Part shown: positions 9,519 to 17,524 of the stretch, in pieces
How the letters are laid out: every line of letters starts with the position of its first letter
Position numbering within the stretch: position 1 is the stretch's first letter
Assembly (NCBI GenBank): GCA_001800905.1
Contig: MGWH01000002.1
Coordinates: 767,032 to 831,031 of the forward strand
DNA length: 64,000 nucleotides
From: Flavobacteria bacterium GWA2_35_26
Lineage (GTDB): Bacteria; Bacteroidota; Bacteroidia; Flavobacteriales; Flavobacteriaceae
Direction: 5' to 3'
Program-made: the position numbers and the translations under genes
The notes under the pieces: generated by a model
Database searches by the model: none
What the model was told of the DNA's origin: nothing
The model's input: the letters and a program-made list of their open reading frames with translations, nothing else

Positions 9519-10202
9519 ATGCAACCAAAAATAATCGCTTTTGATGCTGACGATACCCTTTGGGTAAACGAAACTTATTTTGACGAAACCGAAACAAAAT
9601 TTTGCGAATTGATGCAAGATTACCTTTCGCATCAGGGGATTTCGCAAGAATTATTCAAAATCGAAATCGCCAATTTGAAGTTGTATGGTTACGGAATTAA
9701 AGGATACATTCTTTCCATGATAGAAGCGGCAATGGCTATTTCAAATAACACCATTTCTATTGAAGTGATTGAAAAAATCATTCAATATGGTAAAGAATTA
9801 CTTGAAAAACCAATTGTTTTATTGGATGGCGTTGAAGAAACCTTGGAAGCTTTAAAAGGAAAATACAAATTAGTCGTTGCTACGAAAGGTGATTTATTGG
9901 ACCAAAGACGAAAATTACACAATTCTGGTTTAGGGCATTATTTTCATCATATCGAAGTCATGTCAGACAAGCAAGAGATCGATTATTCCGATTTGATAAA
10001 ACGTCTTGACATTGCGCCTTCTGACTTTTTAATGATTGGAAACTCTCTAAAATCGGATGTGTTACCTGTATTAAATATTGGTGGGCATGGTGTTCATATT
10101 CCGTTTCATACCACTTGGGCACATGAACGAATAGATCATACTATTGAACATGAAAATTTTCATGCTTTTGAAAAAATCACCGACGTTTTGCGATTGGTAT
10201 AA
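9519..10202 (+). CDS. HAD superfamily hydrolase
   Basis: A 227-residue phosphatase-like protein. Motif I is AFDADDTLW with nucleophile Asp9 and Asp11; Thr122 in VVATKGD is motif II; a Lys near 151 is the likely motif III; Asp180 in IGNSLKSD closes the site. A helical cap lies between residues 16 and 95. The order matches class I HAD phosphatases acting on small phosphometabolites. It starts 6 nt after metG, so it is probably co-transcribed. The substrate cannot be told from sequence. Confidence 0.85.
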   Translation: MQPKIIAFDADDTLWVNETYFDETETKFCELMQDYLSHQGISQELFKIEIANLKLYGYGIKGYILSMIEAAMAISNNTISIEVIEKIIQYGKELLEKPIVLLDGVEETLEALKGKYKLVVATKGDLLDQRRKLHNSGLGHYFHHIEVMSDKQEIDYSDLIKRLDIAPSDFLMIGNSLKSDVLPVLNIGGHGVHIPFHTTWAHERIDHTIEHENFHAFEKITDVLRLV

Positions 10203-10234
10203 CAACTCATTTCACAAATTGTGAGCTCCTTATA

Positions 10235-10858
10235 ATGAAACAAAAACTCGACCTCAATACCTGGAACCGAAAAGAACATTTTTTGTTTTTCAAACAAATG
10301 GAAGAGCCTTTTTATGGCATTACCACTACCATTGATTGTACCAAAGCTTATGCAAAAGCAAAAGAACTAGGGGTTAGCTTTTTTAGCTATTACCTTCATA
10401 AAACCTTAAGTGCAGTCAATGCGATTGAGAATTTTCGGTACCGAATTATTGAAGACGAAGTCTATGTTTTTGATGTAATTGATGCCTCGGCAACCGTAAT
10501 GCGAGAAGACACCACCTTTGGATTTTCTTATATGCCGTATGCTGAAAACCCCATTGATTTTGCCCAAATTGTTCAAACTGAAATCGAACGCATTCAAACT
10601 ACAACGGGTGTTTTTACCAGAGAATATCCCGAGAATTTGATTCATTTTTCTGCATTGCCATGGATTAATTTTAGTTCGTTATCGCATGCGCGAAGTTTTT
10701 CTTGGCCTGACAGTTGCCCTAAAATTTCTTATGGTAAACTATTGGATGAAAACGACAAAAAATCAATGCCTATTTCGGTTCATGTGCATCACGGTTTGGT
10801 GGATGGCTATCATGTCGGATTATTTCTAGACGCATTACAACAATTGATGAACGAATAA
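10235..10858 (+). CDS. Chloramphenicol acetyltransferase-like acyltransferase
   Basis: A 207-residue member of the type A CAT family. The catalytic HHGLVDG motif near the C-terminus places His186 and Asp190 as in CAT (HHAVCDG), and the N-terminal part (TWNRKEHFLFF, then EPFYGIT) fits the fold. CAT itself moves acetyl from acetyl-CoA to chloramphenicol. Many chromosomal Bacteroidetes homologues are not proven resistance enzymes, so the true acceptor here is uncertain. It follows the HAD gene after 32 nt and ends at a strong terminator. Confidence 0.85.
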   Translation: MKQKLDLNTWNRKEHFLFFKQMEEPFYGITTTIDCTKAYAKAKELGVSFFSYYLHKTLSAVNAIENFRYRIIEDEVYVFDVIDASATVMREDTTFGFSYMPYAENPIDFAQIVQTEIERIQTTTGVFTREYPENLIHFSALPWINFSSLSHARSFSWPDSCPKISYGKLLDENDKKSMPISVHVHHGLVDGYHVGLFLDALQQLMNE

Positions 10859-10863
10859 AAAAA

Positions 10864-10893
10864 GCACAAAGCCTTTTGAACTTTGTGCCTTTT
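10864..10893. terminator. Terminator between the CAT-like gene and ssb
   Basis: GCACAAAG (10864-10871) and CTTTGTGC (10881-10888) form a perfect 8-bp stem with a nine-base loop. It is preceded by an A-run and followed by CTTTT, so it can work in both directions for the converging CAT-like gene and ssb. Confidence 0.85.
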
Positions 10894-10909
10894 AATTATT
10901 GGGGGCTAT

Positions 10910-11233
10910 TTATTTACCTAGCAACAGGACTTCATTAACAACTATATCCGTTACGTATCGTTTTTCTCCGTTTTTATCGTCATAGCTGCGATGTGTTAAT
11001 TTACCTTCAATAGCTATTTCTTTTCCTTTGGTTACGTATTTTTCAATAATTTCTGCGGTTTTACCCCAGGCGGTAACACGATGCCATTCGGTTTGTTCTA
11101 CTTTATCACCATTGTCTTTGTAATAAACATCATTCGTAGCGATGGTAATTGTGGTTACTTTTTTTCCACCTTCTAAGTTTTTTACTTCAGGATCTTGACC
11201 TACTCTTCCAATTAATTGTACTCTGTTTTTCAT
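10910..11233 (-). CDS. ssb: Single-stranded DNA-binding protein (short form)
   Basis: A 107-residue OB-fold protein beginning MKNRVQLIGRVGQDPEVKNL, with the SSB core WHRVTAWGKTAEIIEKY and the GKEIAIEGKLTHRSYDDKNG strand-loop. It binds single-stranded DNA in replication and repair. It ends straight after the OB fold (VVNEVLLLGK) and lacks the long Gly/Gln linker and acidic DDDIPF-type tip that recruits partner proteins in standard SSB. It is therefore likely an auxiliary SSB paralogue, with the main ssb elsewhere. Confidence 0.9.
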   Translation of the reverse strand: MKNRVQLIGRVGQDPEVKNLEGGKKVTTITIATNDVYYKDNGDKVEQTEWHRVTAWGKTAEIIEKYVTKGKEIAIEGKLTHRSYDDKNGEKRYVTDIVVNEVLLLGK

Positions 11234-11366
11234 GGCGTATAAATTAAATAGTTATAAATAAATGGGTTAACTGATTCGTTTCAATCAACGGTGCAAAGAT
11301 GGAATAGGTGCCAAAAATTATTCGGTAACTAACTATTTACTTTCGGTTGTAACTATTTGTAAACGT

Positions 11367-11395
11367 TTGAAAACGGAAAATAATGTATATATTTG
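11367..11395 (+). promoter_or_regulatory. Promoter for the zinc-ribbon protein gene
   Basis: The -33 TTG is at 11367-11369 and the -7 box TATATTTG at 11388-11395, with an 18-bp spacer. The match to the Bacteroidetes consensus is exact. The leader to the ATG at 11458 would be about 55 nt. Confidence 0.75.
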
Positions 11396-11457
11396 ATAGA
11401 TTTTAAATATATTTATTGCTCATTAACCCCTATTTTTAGTTAAAACCCCCAAATCTT

Positions 11458-11808
11458 ATGAATAAAAGCTGTTTAGAATGCGGTGATAAAATTATTGGCC
11501 GTGAAGACAAAAAGTTTTGCAGCGATGGCTGTCGCAATGCATATAACAACAAGATTAACAAAGACAGCAATAATTTTATGCGCAACATCAACAACAAATT
11601 GCGTAAAAATTACCGCATTTTATGTGAATTGAATACCGAAGGAAAGTCCAAAACTACCCGAACTAAATTAGTCAGCAAAGGATTTGACTTTGAGTATTTT
11701 ACCAATATTTTGCAAACAAAAACAGGCAATACCTATTATTTTTTATACGATCAAGGATATATGCTATTAGAGAATGAATATTACATGCTTGTCAAAAAAG
11801 ATATTTAA
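11458..11808 (+). CDS. Small zinc-ribbon protein, function unknown
   Basis: A 116-residue protein with an N-terminal zinc-binding knuckle: Cys5 and Cys8 (CLEC), then Cys21 and Cys25 (CSDGC). This resembles treble-clef or DUF2116-type ribbons found in small nucleic-acid-associated proteins. The remainder is Lys/Asn-rich and ends in a compact Tyr-rich segment (TGNTYYFLYDQGY). There is no signal peptide. It has its own strong promoter and stands just before the M28 peptidase gene (26-nt gap), with which it may be co-transcribed. I do not recognise a function. Confidence 0.7.
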   Translation: MNKSCLECGDKIIGREDKKFCSDGCRNAYNNKINKDSNNFMRNINNKLRKNYRILCELNTEGKSKTTRTKLVSKGFDFEYFTNILQTKTGNTYYFLYDQGYMLLENEYYMLVKKDI

Positions 11809-11834
11809 CCCAAACCCCAAATCTGCCCTGACCA

Positions 11835-14243
11835 ATGAAAAAAAACCATTCCGCTCTTTACAGTACGCTTTTCTTACTAGTGGTGCTTGCAGTTACCTTT
11901 TTCACAATGATGCCACAATGGACATCCGATGAAGAAGGATCATTAACCGAATTCTCTACCCAAAGAGCATTCAAACAGGTACGAGCTATTTCGCGTCAGC
12001 CACACTTTGTAGGTTCTAAAAACCATGAAGAAGTAGCCAATTATTTGTTGAAAGAATTGCAAAAATTAGGATTAGAAACTTCTATTCAAGAGGGGTATAC
12101 TTTGAGTGATTGGGGCAACTTGGTCAAATCCAAAAATCTATTAGCACGAATCAATGGAACCGACAGCTCAAAAGCCTTATTGCTTTTATCTCACTACGAC
12201 AGTGCTCCCCATTCTTATTCTTTGGGCGCCAGCGATGCAGGTTCGGGAGTGGCCACAATTTTAGAAAGTGTTCGTGCCTTTTTACACAATAAAAAAGCCC
12301 ATAAAAACGATATTATCATTCTTTTTACTGATGCCGAAGAATTGGGCTTAAATGGAGCCGCGCTTTTTGTTACCCAACACCAATGGGCCAAAGAAGTGGG
12401 TATAGTGTTAAACTTTGAAGCGCGTGGTTCTTCGGGACCAAGTTATATGTTGATGGAAACCAATGGCGGAAATGCAGGATTGGTTCGTGAATTTGCTTCC
12501 GCCAATGTGCCGCTTCCTGCTTCCAACTCCTTGATGTACAGCATCTATAAAATGTTGCCTAACGACACCGACTTAACCGTATTTAGAGAACAAGGTAATA
12601 TTCAAGGATATAATTTTGCATTTATCGACGATCACTATAATTACCATACTGCTCAAGACGACAGCAAGCACCTCAACAAAAACACCCTAGAACATCAAGG
12701 AACCTATTTAATGCCGTTGTTGCAGTATTTTGCTAACGCCAATTTTGACAATACGGTTTCCAAAGAAGATTTTGTTTATTTTACCCTTCCGTTTACTTTT
12801 ATCAGTTATCCTTTTAGTTGGATTATACCAATGGTATTGGTTGCTTTACTTCTATTTGTATTCCTAGTTTTTATAGGGATTGGTAAACGAATAGTATCGT
12901 TCAAAGAAATTGGCAAAGGAAGTATTCCGTTTTTGGGTGCTACACTTACCAGCGGATTATTGGCTTATTTTGGATGGAAATTCTTGCTGAAGTATTATCC
13001 CCAATACAACGACTTGCTCAACGGATTTACCTACAACGGTCATTCATATATTGCCGGATTTGTAAGCTTAACTATTGCTATTTGTTTTGTTTTTTACCAT
13101 TTTTTCTCCGAGAAAAAAATCACAATGAATCATTATGTTGCGCCACTTTTCCTTTGGTTAGTGATCAATTGTGGGTTGGCCTTTGGTCTAAAAGGAGCCG
13201 GATTTTTAATCATTCCCGTGTTTTTTGGATTGATTGCATTTGGGTTTTTTATTTTGACGCAAAAATCAAATACGATTCTCAATATCATTTGTAGTATTCC
13301 TGCACTATTAATTATTGCGCCATTTATACAAATGTTTCCTATCGGACTAGGACTTAAAGTACTTTTTGGAAGTGCTATTTTAACCGCCTTAACCTTTGGA
13401 TTACTTTTGCCCGTTTTTGGGGCTTACACCAAAAAAGGCATGTGGTCGTTATTGTTTTTTGTTCTTGCCGGTATTTTTTTTGCGAAAGCACACATTCAAT
13501 CCGGTTATGAATTAGGCAAAGCCAAATCGAACAGCCTGCTGTACATTTACAATGCCGATACTGAAAAAGCCAATTGGGTCACCTACGATACCAATTTAGA
13601 TGCTTGGACCAAAAGCTATTTGGGCAACCAACCCAAATCAGCTGATTTTATGAAAGACATTCCGTTATTTAGCAAATACAATTCTGGATTTACTTATGCT
13701 GCCGAAGCGCCTAAAAAAGAATTGGAAGAACCAACTATTGAATTTTTAAAAGATCAAATTGATGGCGACAAACGCGAATTAAAAATCAGAATTACTCCTA
13801 ATCGAAATGTGAATCGCTATGATGTTTTTGCTTCCGAGGAAATGATCCTGTACCATTTTAAAGCAAATGAAGTGCAAGCTATTGGACAAAAAGGAGATAA
13901 ATACGATCGCAAAAGAGGTAAAAAAATCTTGAGTTATTATGTTGTAGGCAACGAACCGCTCGAAATAGAATTCAGCATCGATACACTTGTACCTTTTGAT
14001 ATGGAATTAGTAGAAAGTTCCTTTGACTTGATGCGTAATGAGTTGTTCCCAATGATCAAAAGACAAAATTGGATGATGCCAACGCCTTTCGTTTTGAATG
14101 ATGCGGTGGTAATTCAGAAAAAAATCATACCGAAACCCGTAGTAAAAAAAGTAGTGGAAAAAGTAGTTGAAATTACTCCTGTTCAAGATAGTATTACAGA
14201 ACCAAAACCGGAAATTGAAACAGAAACACCTAAAGTTCCCTAA
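11835..14243 (+). CDS. M28 family membrane metallopeptidase
   Basis: An 802-residue membrane-anchored zinc aminopeptidase. After one N-terminal membrane segment (about 8-26) comes the peptidase domain with the M28 zinc ligands and catalytic acid: His120 and Asp122 in LLSHYDSAP, Asp134 in GASDAGSG, Glu168-Glu169 in DAEELG, and a late His in DHYNYH. Residues 300-560 hold about eight more membrane helices. A soluble C-terminal domain ends in a Pro/Glu/Thr tail. The plan resembles the ER metallopeptidase/vacuolar Pff1-like group. Its likely role is peptide breakdown at the periplasmic face; the substrate is unknown. Confidence 0.88.
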   Translation: MKKNHSALYSTLFLLVVLAVTFFTMMPQWTSDEEGSLTEFSTQRAFKQVRAISRQPHFVGSKNHEEVANYLLKELQKLGLETSIQEGYTLSDWGNLVKSKNLLARINGTDSSKALLLLSHYDSAPHSYSLGASDAGSGVATILESVRAFLHNKKAHKNDIIILFTDAEELGLNGAALFVTQHQWAKEVGIVLNFEARGSSGPSYMLMETNGGNAGLVREFASANVPLPASNSLMYSIYKMLPNDTDLTVFREQGNIQGYNFAFIDDHYNYHTAQDDSKHLNKNTLEHQGTYLMPLLQYFANANFDNTVSKEDFVYFTLPFTFISYPFSWIIPMVLVALLLFVFLVFIGIGKRIVSFKEIGKGSIPFLGATLTSGLLAYFGWKFLLKYYPQYNDLLNGFTYNGHSYIAGFVSLTIAICFVFYHFFSEKKITMNHYVAPLFLWLVINCGLAFGLKGAGFLIIPVFFGLIAFGFFILTQKSNTILNIICSIPALLIIAPFIQMFPIGLGLKVLFGSAILTALTFGLLLPVFGAYTKKGMWSLLFFVLAGIFFAKAHIQSGYELGKAKSNSLLYIYNADTEKANWVTYDTNLDAWTKSYLGNQPKSADFMKDIPLFSKYNSGFTYAAEAPKKELEEPTIEFLKDQIDGDKRELKIRITPNRNVNRYDVFASEEMILYHFKANEVQAIGQKGDKYDRKRGKKILSYYVVGNEPLEIEFSIDTLVPFDMELVESSFDLMRNELFPMIKRQNWMMPTPFVLNDAVVIQKKIIPKPVVKKVVEKVVEITPVQDSITEPKPEIETETPKVP

Positions 14244-14252
14244 ACTACAACT

Positions 14253-15056
14253 ATGACACAAATCAGTATTTTAGGCTGTGGTTGGCTGGGTTTGCCTTTG
14301 GCAAAATCCTTACTTCAAAATGGATTTTCGATCAAAGGTTCTACTACCTCATTGGAAAAAATATCCCTGTTAGAATCGGAAGGTATCACTCCATTTTTAG
14401 TGCGATTAGAGGAACAACAAATCAGCGCATCTGTTGCTGATTTTTTAGCTGATAGCCAAATCTTAATCATCAACATTCCGCCCAAATTAAGAGGCGGTTC
14501 TACCGAAAATTTTGTGGCCAAAATAACTACTTTGCTTCCTTTCATTGAAAATTCAACCGTTGAAAAAGTGCTTTTTGTGAGCTCAACTTCGGTTTATGGT
14601 GAGGACAATGAATTTGTTTCTGAGGTAACCGTCTTGAATCCAGATACAGAAGGCGGACGCCAACTGGCAATTGTAGAAAATGTATTGCAAAAAAATAGTC
14701 GATTTCAAACTACTATTCTTCGTTTTGGAGGTTTAATTAGCGATGAACGAAATCCAGTTCGGTTTTTGTCTGGCAGAGAGACTATTGAAAATCCAGACGC
14801 CCCCATCAACTTGATTCATCAAGACGATTGTATTGGCATCATTGAAAAAATTATTGCCCTAAATTCTTGGGACGAAACTTACAACGCAGTCGCACCATTC
14901 CATCCAACCAGACAAGAATATTATACTCAAAAAGCGACCGAATTGAATTTGGCTTTGCCTAAATTTGCGGCTTTGAATACTATTGTGGGAAAAACGATTT
15001 TGAACAACAAATTAATCGAAGTCCTTGAATATTCCTTTATAAAACCAACATTATAA
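14253..15056 (+). CDS. NAD(P)-binding SDR family protein
   Basis: A 267-residue extended SDR/epimerase-like protein similar to E. coli YeeZ. The nucleotide-binding loop is ILGCGWLG (Gly8, Gly10, Gly13), a variant of GxxGxxG. The segment FVSSTSVYGED carries the Ser and Tyr expected for the family, although the usual YxxxK pair is not obvious. It starts 9 nt after the M28 gene and is followed after 1 nt by the DMT exporter, so the three form one operon. The substrate is unknown. Confidence 0.8.
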   Translation: MTQISILGCGWLGLPLAKSLLQNGFSIKGSTTSLEKISLLESEGITPFLVRLEEQQISASVADFLADSQILIINIPPKLRGGSTENFVAKITTLLPFIENSTVEKVLFVSSTSVYGEDNEFVSEVTVLNPDTEGGRQLAIVENVLQKNSRFQTTILRFGGLISDERNPVRFLSGRETIENPDAPINLIHQDDCIGIIEKIIALNSWDETYNAVAPFHPTRQEYYTQKATELNLALPKFAALNTIVGKTILNNKLIEVLEYSFIKPTL

Positions 15057-15057
15057 C

Positions 15058-15981
15058 GTGAGAACCCGAATTAAAAATGCTTTTTTAGCCAAAGTAAACA
15101 CTATTGGATTACCCATTTTGGCATTATGCTGGGTCAGTTTTTTTTGGGGAACCACTTGGATAGCTTCAAAAGAAGGGGTGAAACACATGCCGGCTTTGCA
15201 ACTCGCTGCGATCAGACAATTTATTGGAGGAATCATTTATATCAGCTACTTTTTGTGGAAAAAAACACCTTGGCCGAAAGGCAAACAATGGAAATTCATT
15301 TTGATTTTAAGTGTGCTTAATTTCGTTTTGAGTAATGGGTTGAGTACTTGGGGAGTAAAATTTATCAGTAGCGGTTTAGGAGCTATCATTGGAGCATTGG
15401 TCCCGCTATGGGTAGTGATTATTAGTTTTTTCAGAGGAGAGCGCTTGGCTAAAGCAGCTATTTTAGGATTAATAATTGGGTTTTCGGGAATATGCGTTGT
15501 CTTCTACGATCATTTAAGTGATTTCTTTATCGCTGATTTCCGTTTTGGAATTTTTCTATCTATTGCTGCCACACTAACTTGGGCTTTTGGAACTTTATAT
15601 ACCAAGAAAAAAGCGGCAAGTTTTAATCCGTATTTTGGATTGGGATTGCAAATGTTTATTTCGAGTATTTTACTTTTTGCCTTTACAGGCGCTACAGGAA
15701 CCTCGGTGAGTTTGTCTGAAATTCCGGCAGTTTCGTGGTGGGCCATTGGTTATTTGGTTTTATTTGGTTCGGTATTTACGTTTATTGCTTTCATTTATGC
15801 CTTGCAACGTTTGCCATCCGAAATCAGTAGTATTTATGCCTATGTCAATCCTATAATAGCGGTACTATTGGGTACCGTAATTTTTAATGAGCCACTTACC
15901 ATTCCTATTGTCATTGGCGGAAGCATCACTTTAGTTGGATTGTACTTAGTCAATAAATCTATGCAGAAAAGTAAAATATAG
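15058..15981 (+). CDS. EamA/DMT family transporter
   Basis: A 307-residue protein with about ten membrane helices and two EamA repeats, the drug/metabolite transporter plan (segment WVSFFWGTTWIASKEGV in repeat 1, AYVNPIIAVLLG in repeat 2). The start is a GTG at 15058: an in-frame stop lies at 15040-15042 and the next Met is inside the first repeat. Only one base separates it from the upstream SDR stop, indicating tight coupling. It probably exports metabolites or amino acids; the specific cargo is unknown. Confidence 0.88.
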   Translation: MRTRIKNAFLAKVNTIGLPILALCWVSFFWGTTWIASKEGVKHMPALQLAAIRQFIGGIIYISYFLWKKTPWPKGKQWKFILILSVLNFVLSNGLSTWGVKFISSGLGAIIGALVPLWVVIISFFRGERLAKAAILGLIIGFSGICVVFYDHLSDFFIADFRFGIFLSIAATLTWAFGTLYTKKKAASFNPYFGLGLQMFISSILLFAFTGATGTSVSLSEIPAVSWWAIGYLVLFGSVFTFIAFIYALQRLPSEISSIYAYVNPIIAVLLGTVIFNEPLTIPIVIGGSITLVGLYLVNKSMQKSKI

Positions 15982-15986
15982 AAACC

Positions 15987-16448
15987 ATGTACACAAGCAT
16001 TGAAATTAAAGAATTGCCTCAAACTAATTGGGCATTTATCACTCATATTGGGGTGGAAGGATTAGAGAAATCTTATGGCAAATTACTACAATGGGCAATC
16101 CCTAAAGGTCTTGTCAACGACAATTTAAAATTAGGTCGTATTTATCACGATAGTTTTAAATTTACTGAGCCTGACAAAGTAAGAATGAGCGTTTGTCTTA
16201 TGTTATCCGAACCGGTTGCAACCCAAGGCGAAATTGGTTTGGTTTCGATTCCAAATGGAAAACATATTGTCGGACGTTATGAGATTGCTCCTCATGATTT
16301 TGGGAAGTCTTGGCAATCGCTATTTATTTGGATGAATGAGAAGGGGTATAAAAAAGCAGACCAAAACCCATTTGAAATAATGCACAACGATTTCAATGAG
16401 CATCCGGAGAAAAAATGCATTGTCGATTTCTGTATTCCTATTTTATAA
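15987..16448 (+). CDS. GyrI-like effector-binding domain protein
   Basis: A 153-residue single-domain protein of the GyrI-like/AraC effector-binding superfamily. It starts MYTSIEIKELPQTNWAFITH, and ends with the family-typical GYKKADQNPFEIMHND, where a conserved Glu lines the ligand pocket. It has no DNA-binding domain. Such stand-alone domains bind hydrophobic cationic small molecules or hydrolyse them. It follows the DMT exporter by 5 nt, a pairing that could mean sensing or handling of an exported compound, but that is inference. Confidence 0.8.
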   Translation: MYTSIEIKELPQTNWAFITHIGVEGLEKSYGKLLQWAIPKGLVNDNLKLGRIYHDSFKFTEPDKVRMSVCLMLSEPVATQGEIGLVSIPNGKHIVGRYEIAPHDFGKSWQSLFIWMNEKGYKKADQNPFEIMHNDFNEHPEKKCIVDFCIPIL

Positions 16449-16498
16449 TAAATACAAAGCGGGTATCTTATTTCAAATAGAATACAATTTAGATTTCG

Positions 16499-16506
16499 TA
16501 TTTTTG
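16499..16506 (+). promoter_or_regulatory. -7 element upstream of the SCO1-like gene
   Basis: TATTTTTG matches the TAnnTTTG consensus and lies 15 nt before the chosen ATG at 16522. No clear TTG is found at the right spacing upstream, so this is a partial promoter call. It supports the ATG at 16522 over the upstream in-frame start at 16396. Confidence 0.5.
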
Positions 16507-16521
16507 CTTCAAATTTTGAAA

Positions 16522-17187
16522 ATGAAAGCTTTTCTACACCACTATCGTTTCTTTTTTGGAGGATTAATTGTCTTTTCAATTATTACGATTTCTTTGTTTT
16601 ATTCGGCTTTGAAACCCGCCAAAACTTTACCCATATACAATCCTGCAGATGTAAATCCAGAATTAGTAGATAGTACGATTCAATACAAAAGTAAATACCA
16701 CACCATTGCTGATTTTTCTTTTGTCAACCAAAATGGAAAAACCATTACCCAAAAAGACTATGATGGTAAAATTTATGTAGCCAATTTCTTTTTTACGACC
16801 TGCGGATCTATTTGCCCAAAAATGACCACTAACCTAGAAGATGTTCAAAAAGCCATTCTCAATAATCCGAAAGTCCTGTTGCTTTCGCATACTGTTTTTC
16901 CCGAAACAGATAGTGTTCCCGTTTTAAAACGATATGCCATCAAACACCATGTGAATGATAGCAAATGGAATTTAGTCACTGGTGATAAAAAAGCCATTTA
17001 TTCCATGGCGCGTAAATCGTATTTAGCCGTAAAATTGGGCAAACCCGAAGAGTTGTATGATATGGTTCACACTGAAAATTTTGTTTTGGTGGACCAAAAA
17101 AGACGCGTTCGCGGTTTCTATGACGGGACGAATAAAGAAGACGTGCAACGCCTCATAGAAGACATTGCTTTTTTATCCGAACAATAA
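16522..17187 (+). CDS. SCO1/SenC family copper chaperone
   Basis: A 221-residue membrane-anchored thioredoxin-fold protein. The N-terminal helix (about 11-30) tethers it to the inner membrane. The copper site is complete: Cys94 and Cys98 in TTCGSICP, and His184 in MVHTENF. SCO proteins deliver copper to the CuA centre of cytochrome c oxidase or act as thiol reductants. I chose the ATG at 16522; an ORF open from 16396 overlaps the previous gene and adds non-homologous residues. No oxidase genes are nearby. Confidence 0.9.
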   Translation: MKAFLHHYRFFFGGLIVFSIITISLFYSALKPAKTLPIYNPADVNPELVDSTIQYKSKYHTIADFSFVNQNGKTITQKDYDGKIYVANFFFTTCGSICPKMTTNLEDVQKAILNNPKVLLLSHTVFPETDSVPVLKRYAIKHHVNDSKWNLVTGDKKAIYSMARKSYLAVKLGKPEELYDMVHTENFVLVDQKRRVRGFYDGTNKEDVQRLIEDIAFLSEQ

Positions 17188-17216
17188 AATTACTTTCCAT
17201 TGATTTTTTAGTATAA

Positions 17217-17234
17217 AAATGATAATTATCATTT
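17217..17234. promoter_or_regulatory. Fur-type operator upstream of feoAB
   Basis: AAATGATAATTATCATTT is a perfect 18-bp palindrome made of the GATAAT/ATTATC units of the classical Fur box. It overlaps the -33 TTG of the feoA promoter, so a bound iron-loaded repressor would block RNA polymerase. A DtxR/MntR-type repressor could also use such a site. Confidence 0.8.
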
Positions 17235-17261
17235 GGTTTACTATTAAAATCTGTACTTTTG
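17233..17261 (+). promoter_or_regulatory. feoAB promoter
   Basis: The -33 TTG is at 17233-17235 and the -7 box TACTTTTG at 17254-17261, with an 18-bp spacer. The first base pairs overlap the palindromic operator. The leader to the TTG start codon at 17288 is about 20 nt. Confidence 0.75.
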
Positions 17262-17287
17262 CAATCTTAATTCAATCTAAATAAGGT

Positions 17288-17524
17288 TTGCATACCACTC
17301 TAAACATACTTAAAAAAGGCGAAAAAGCCATCATCAAGGAATTTGATGTTGATGCGGTACCTTTGAAATTATTGGAGATGGGTTGTTTACCGGGCAATGT
17401 GGTTGAATTACTACAAATAGCGCCTTTTGGCGATCCGCTCTATTTAAATATTAATGGTTCACACGTTGCTATTCGAATAGAAACAGCCAAGGAAATTGAA
17501 GTTGATTTAATCGAAAACAACTAA
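17288..17524 (+). CDS. feoA: Ferrous iron transport protein A
   Basis: FeoA is a 78-residue cytoplasmic SH3-like protein that assists FeoB in Fe2+ uptake. The core LLEMGCLPGNVVELLQIAPF, followed by DPLYLNINGSHVAIR, is diagnostic. The start is a TTG: an in-frame TAA lies just upstream (17282-17284) and the next Met is at residue 31, inside the domain. The stop overlaps the feoB ATG by one base (TAATG), so translation is coupled. It is preceded by a Fur-type palindrome and a good promoter, so iron repression is expected. Confidence 0.95.
   Translation: MHTTLNILKKGEKAIIKEFDVDAVPLKLLEMGCLPGNVVELLQIAPFGDPLYLNINGSHVAIRIETAKEIEVDLIENN

Noticed and set aside
10235..10858. Acquired chloramphenicol resistance gene
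   Set aside because: The catalytic motif is present, but base composition matches the neighbours, no mobile element is near, and chromosomal CAT-like proteins of unknown substrate are common in Bacteroidetes.
16396..16521. N-terminal extension of the SCO1-like protein
   Set aside because: It overlaps the previous gene, lacks homology, and a -7 box just before 16522 supports the shorter form.
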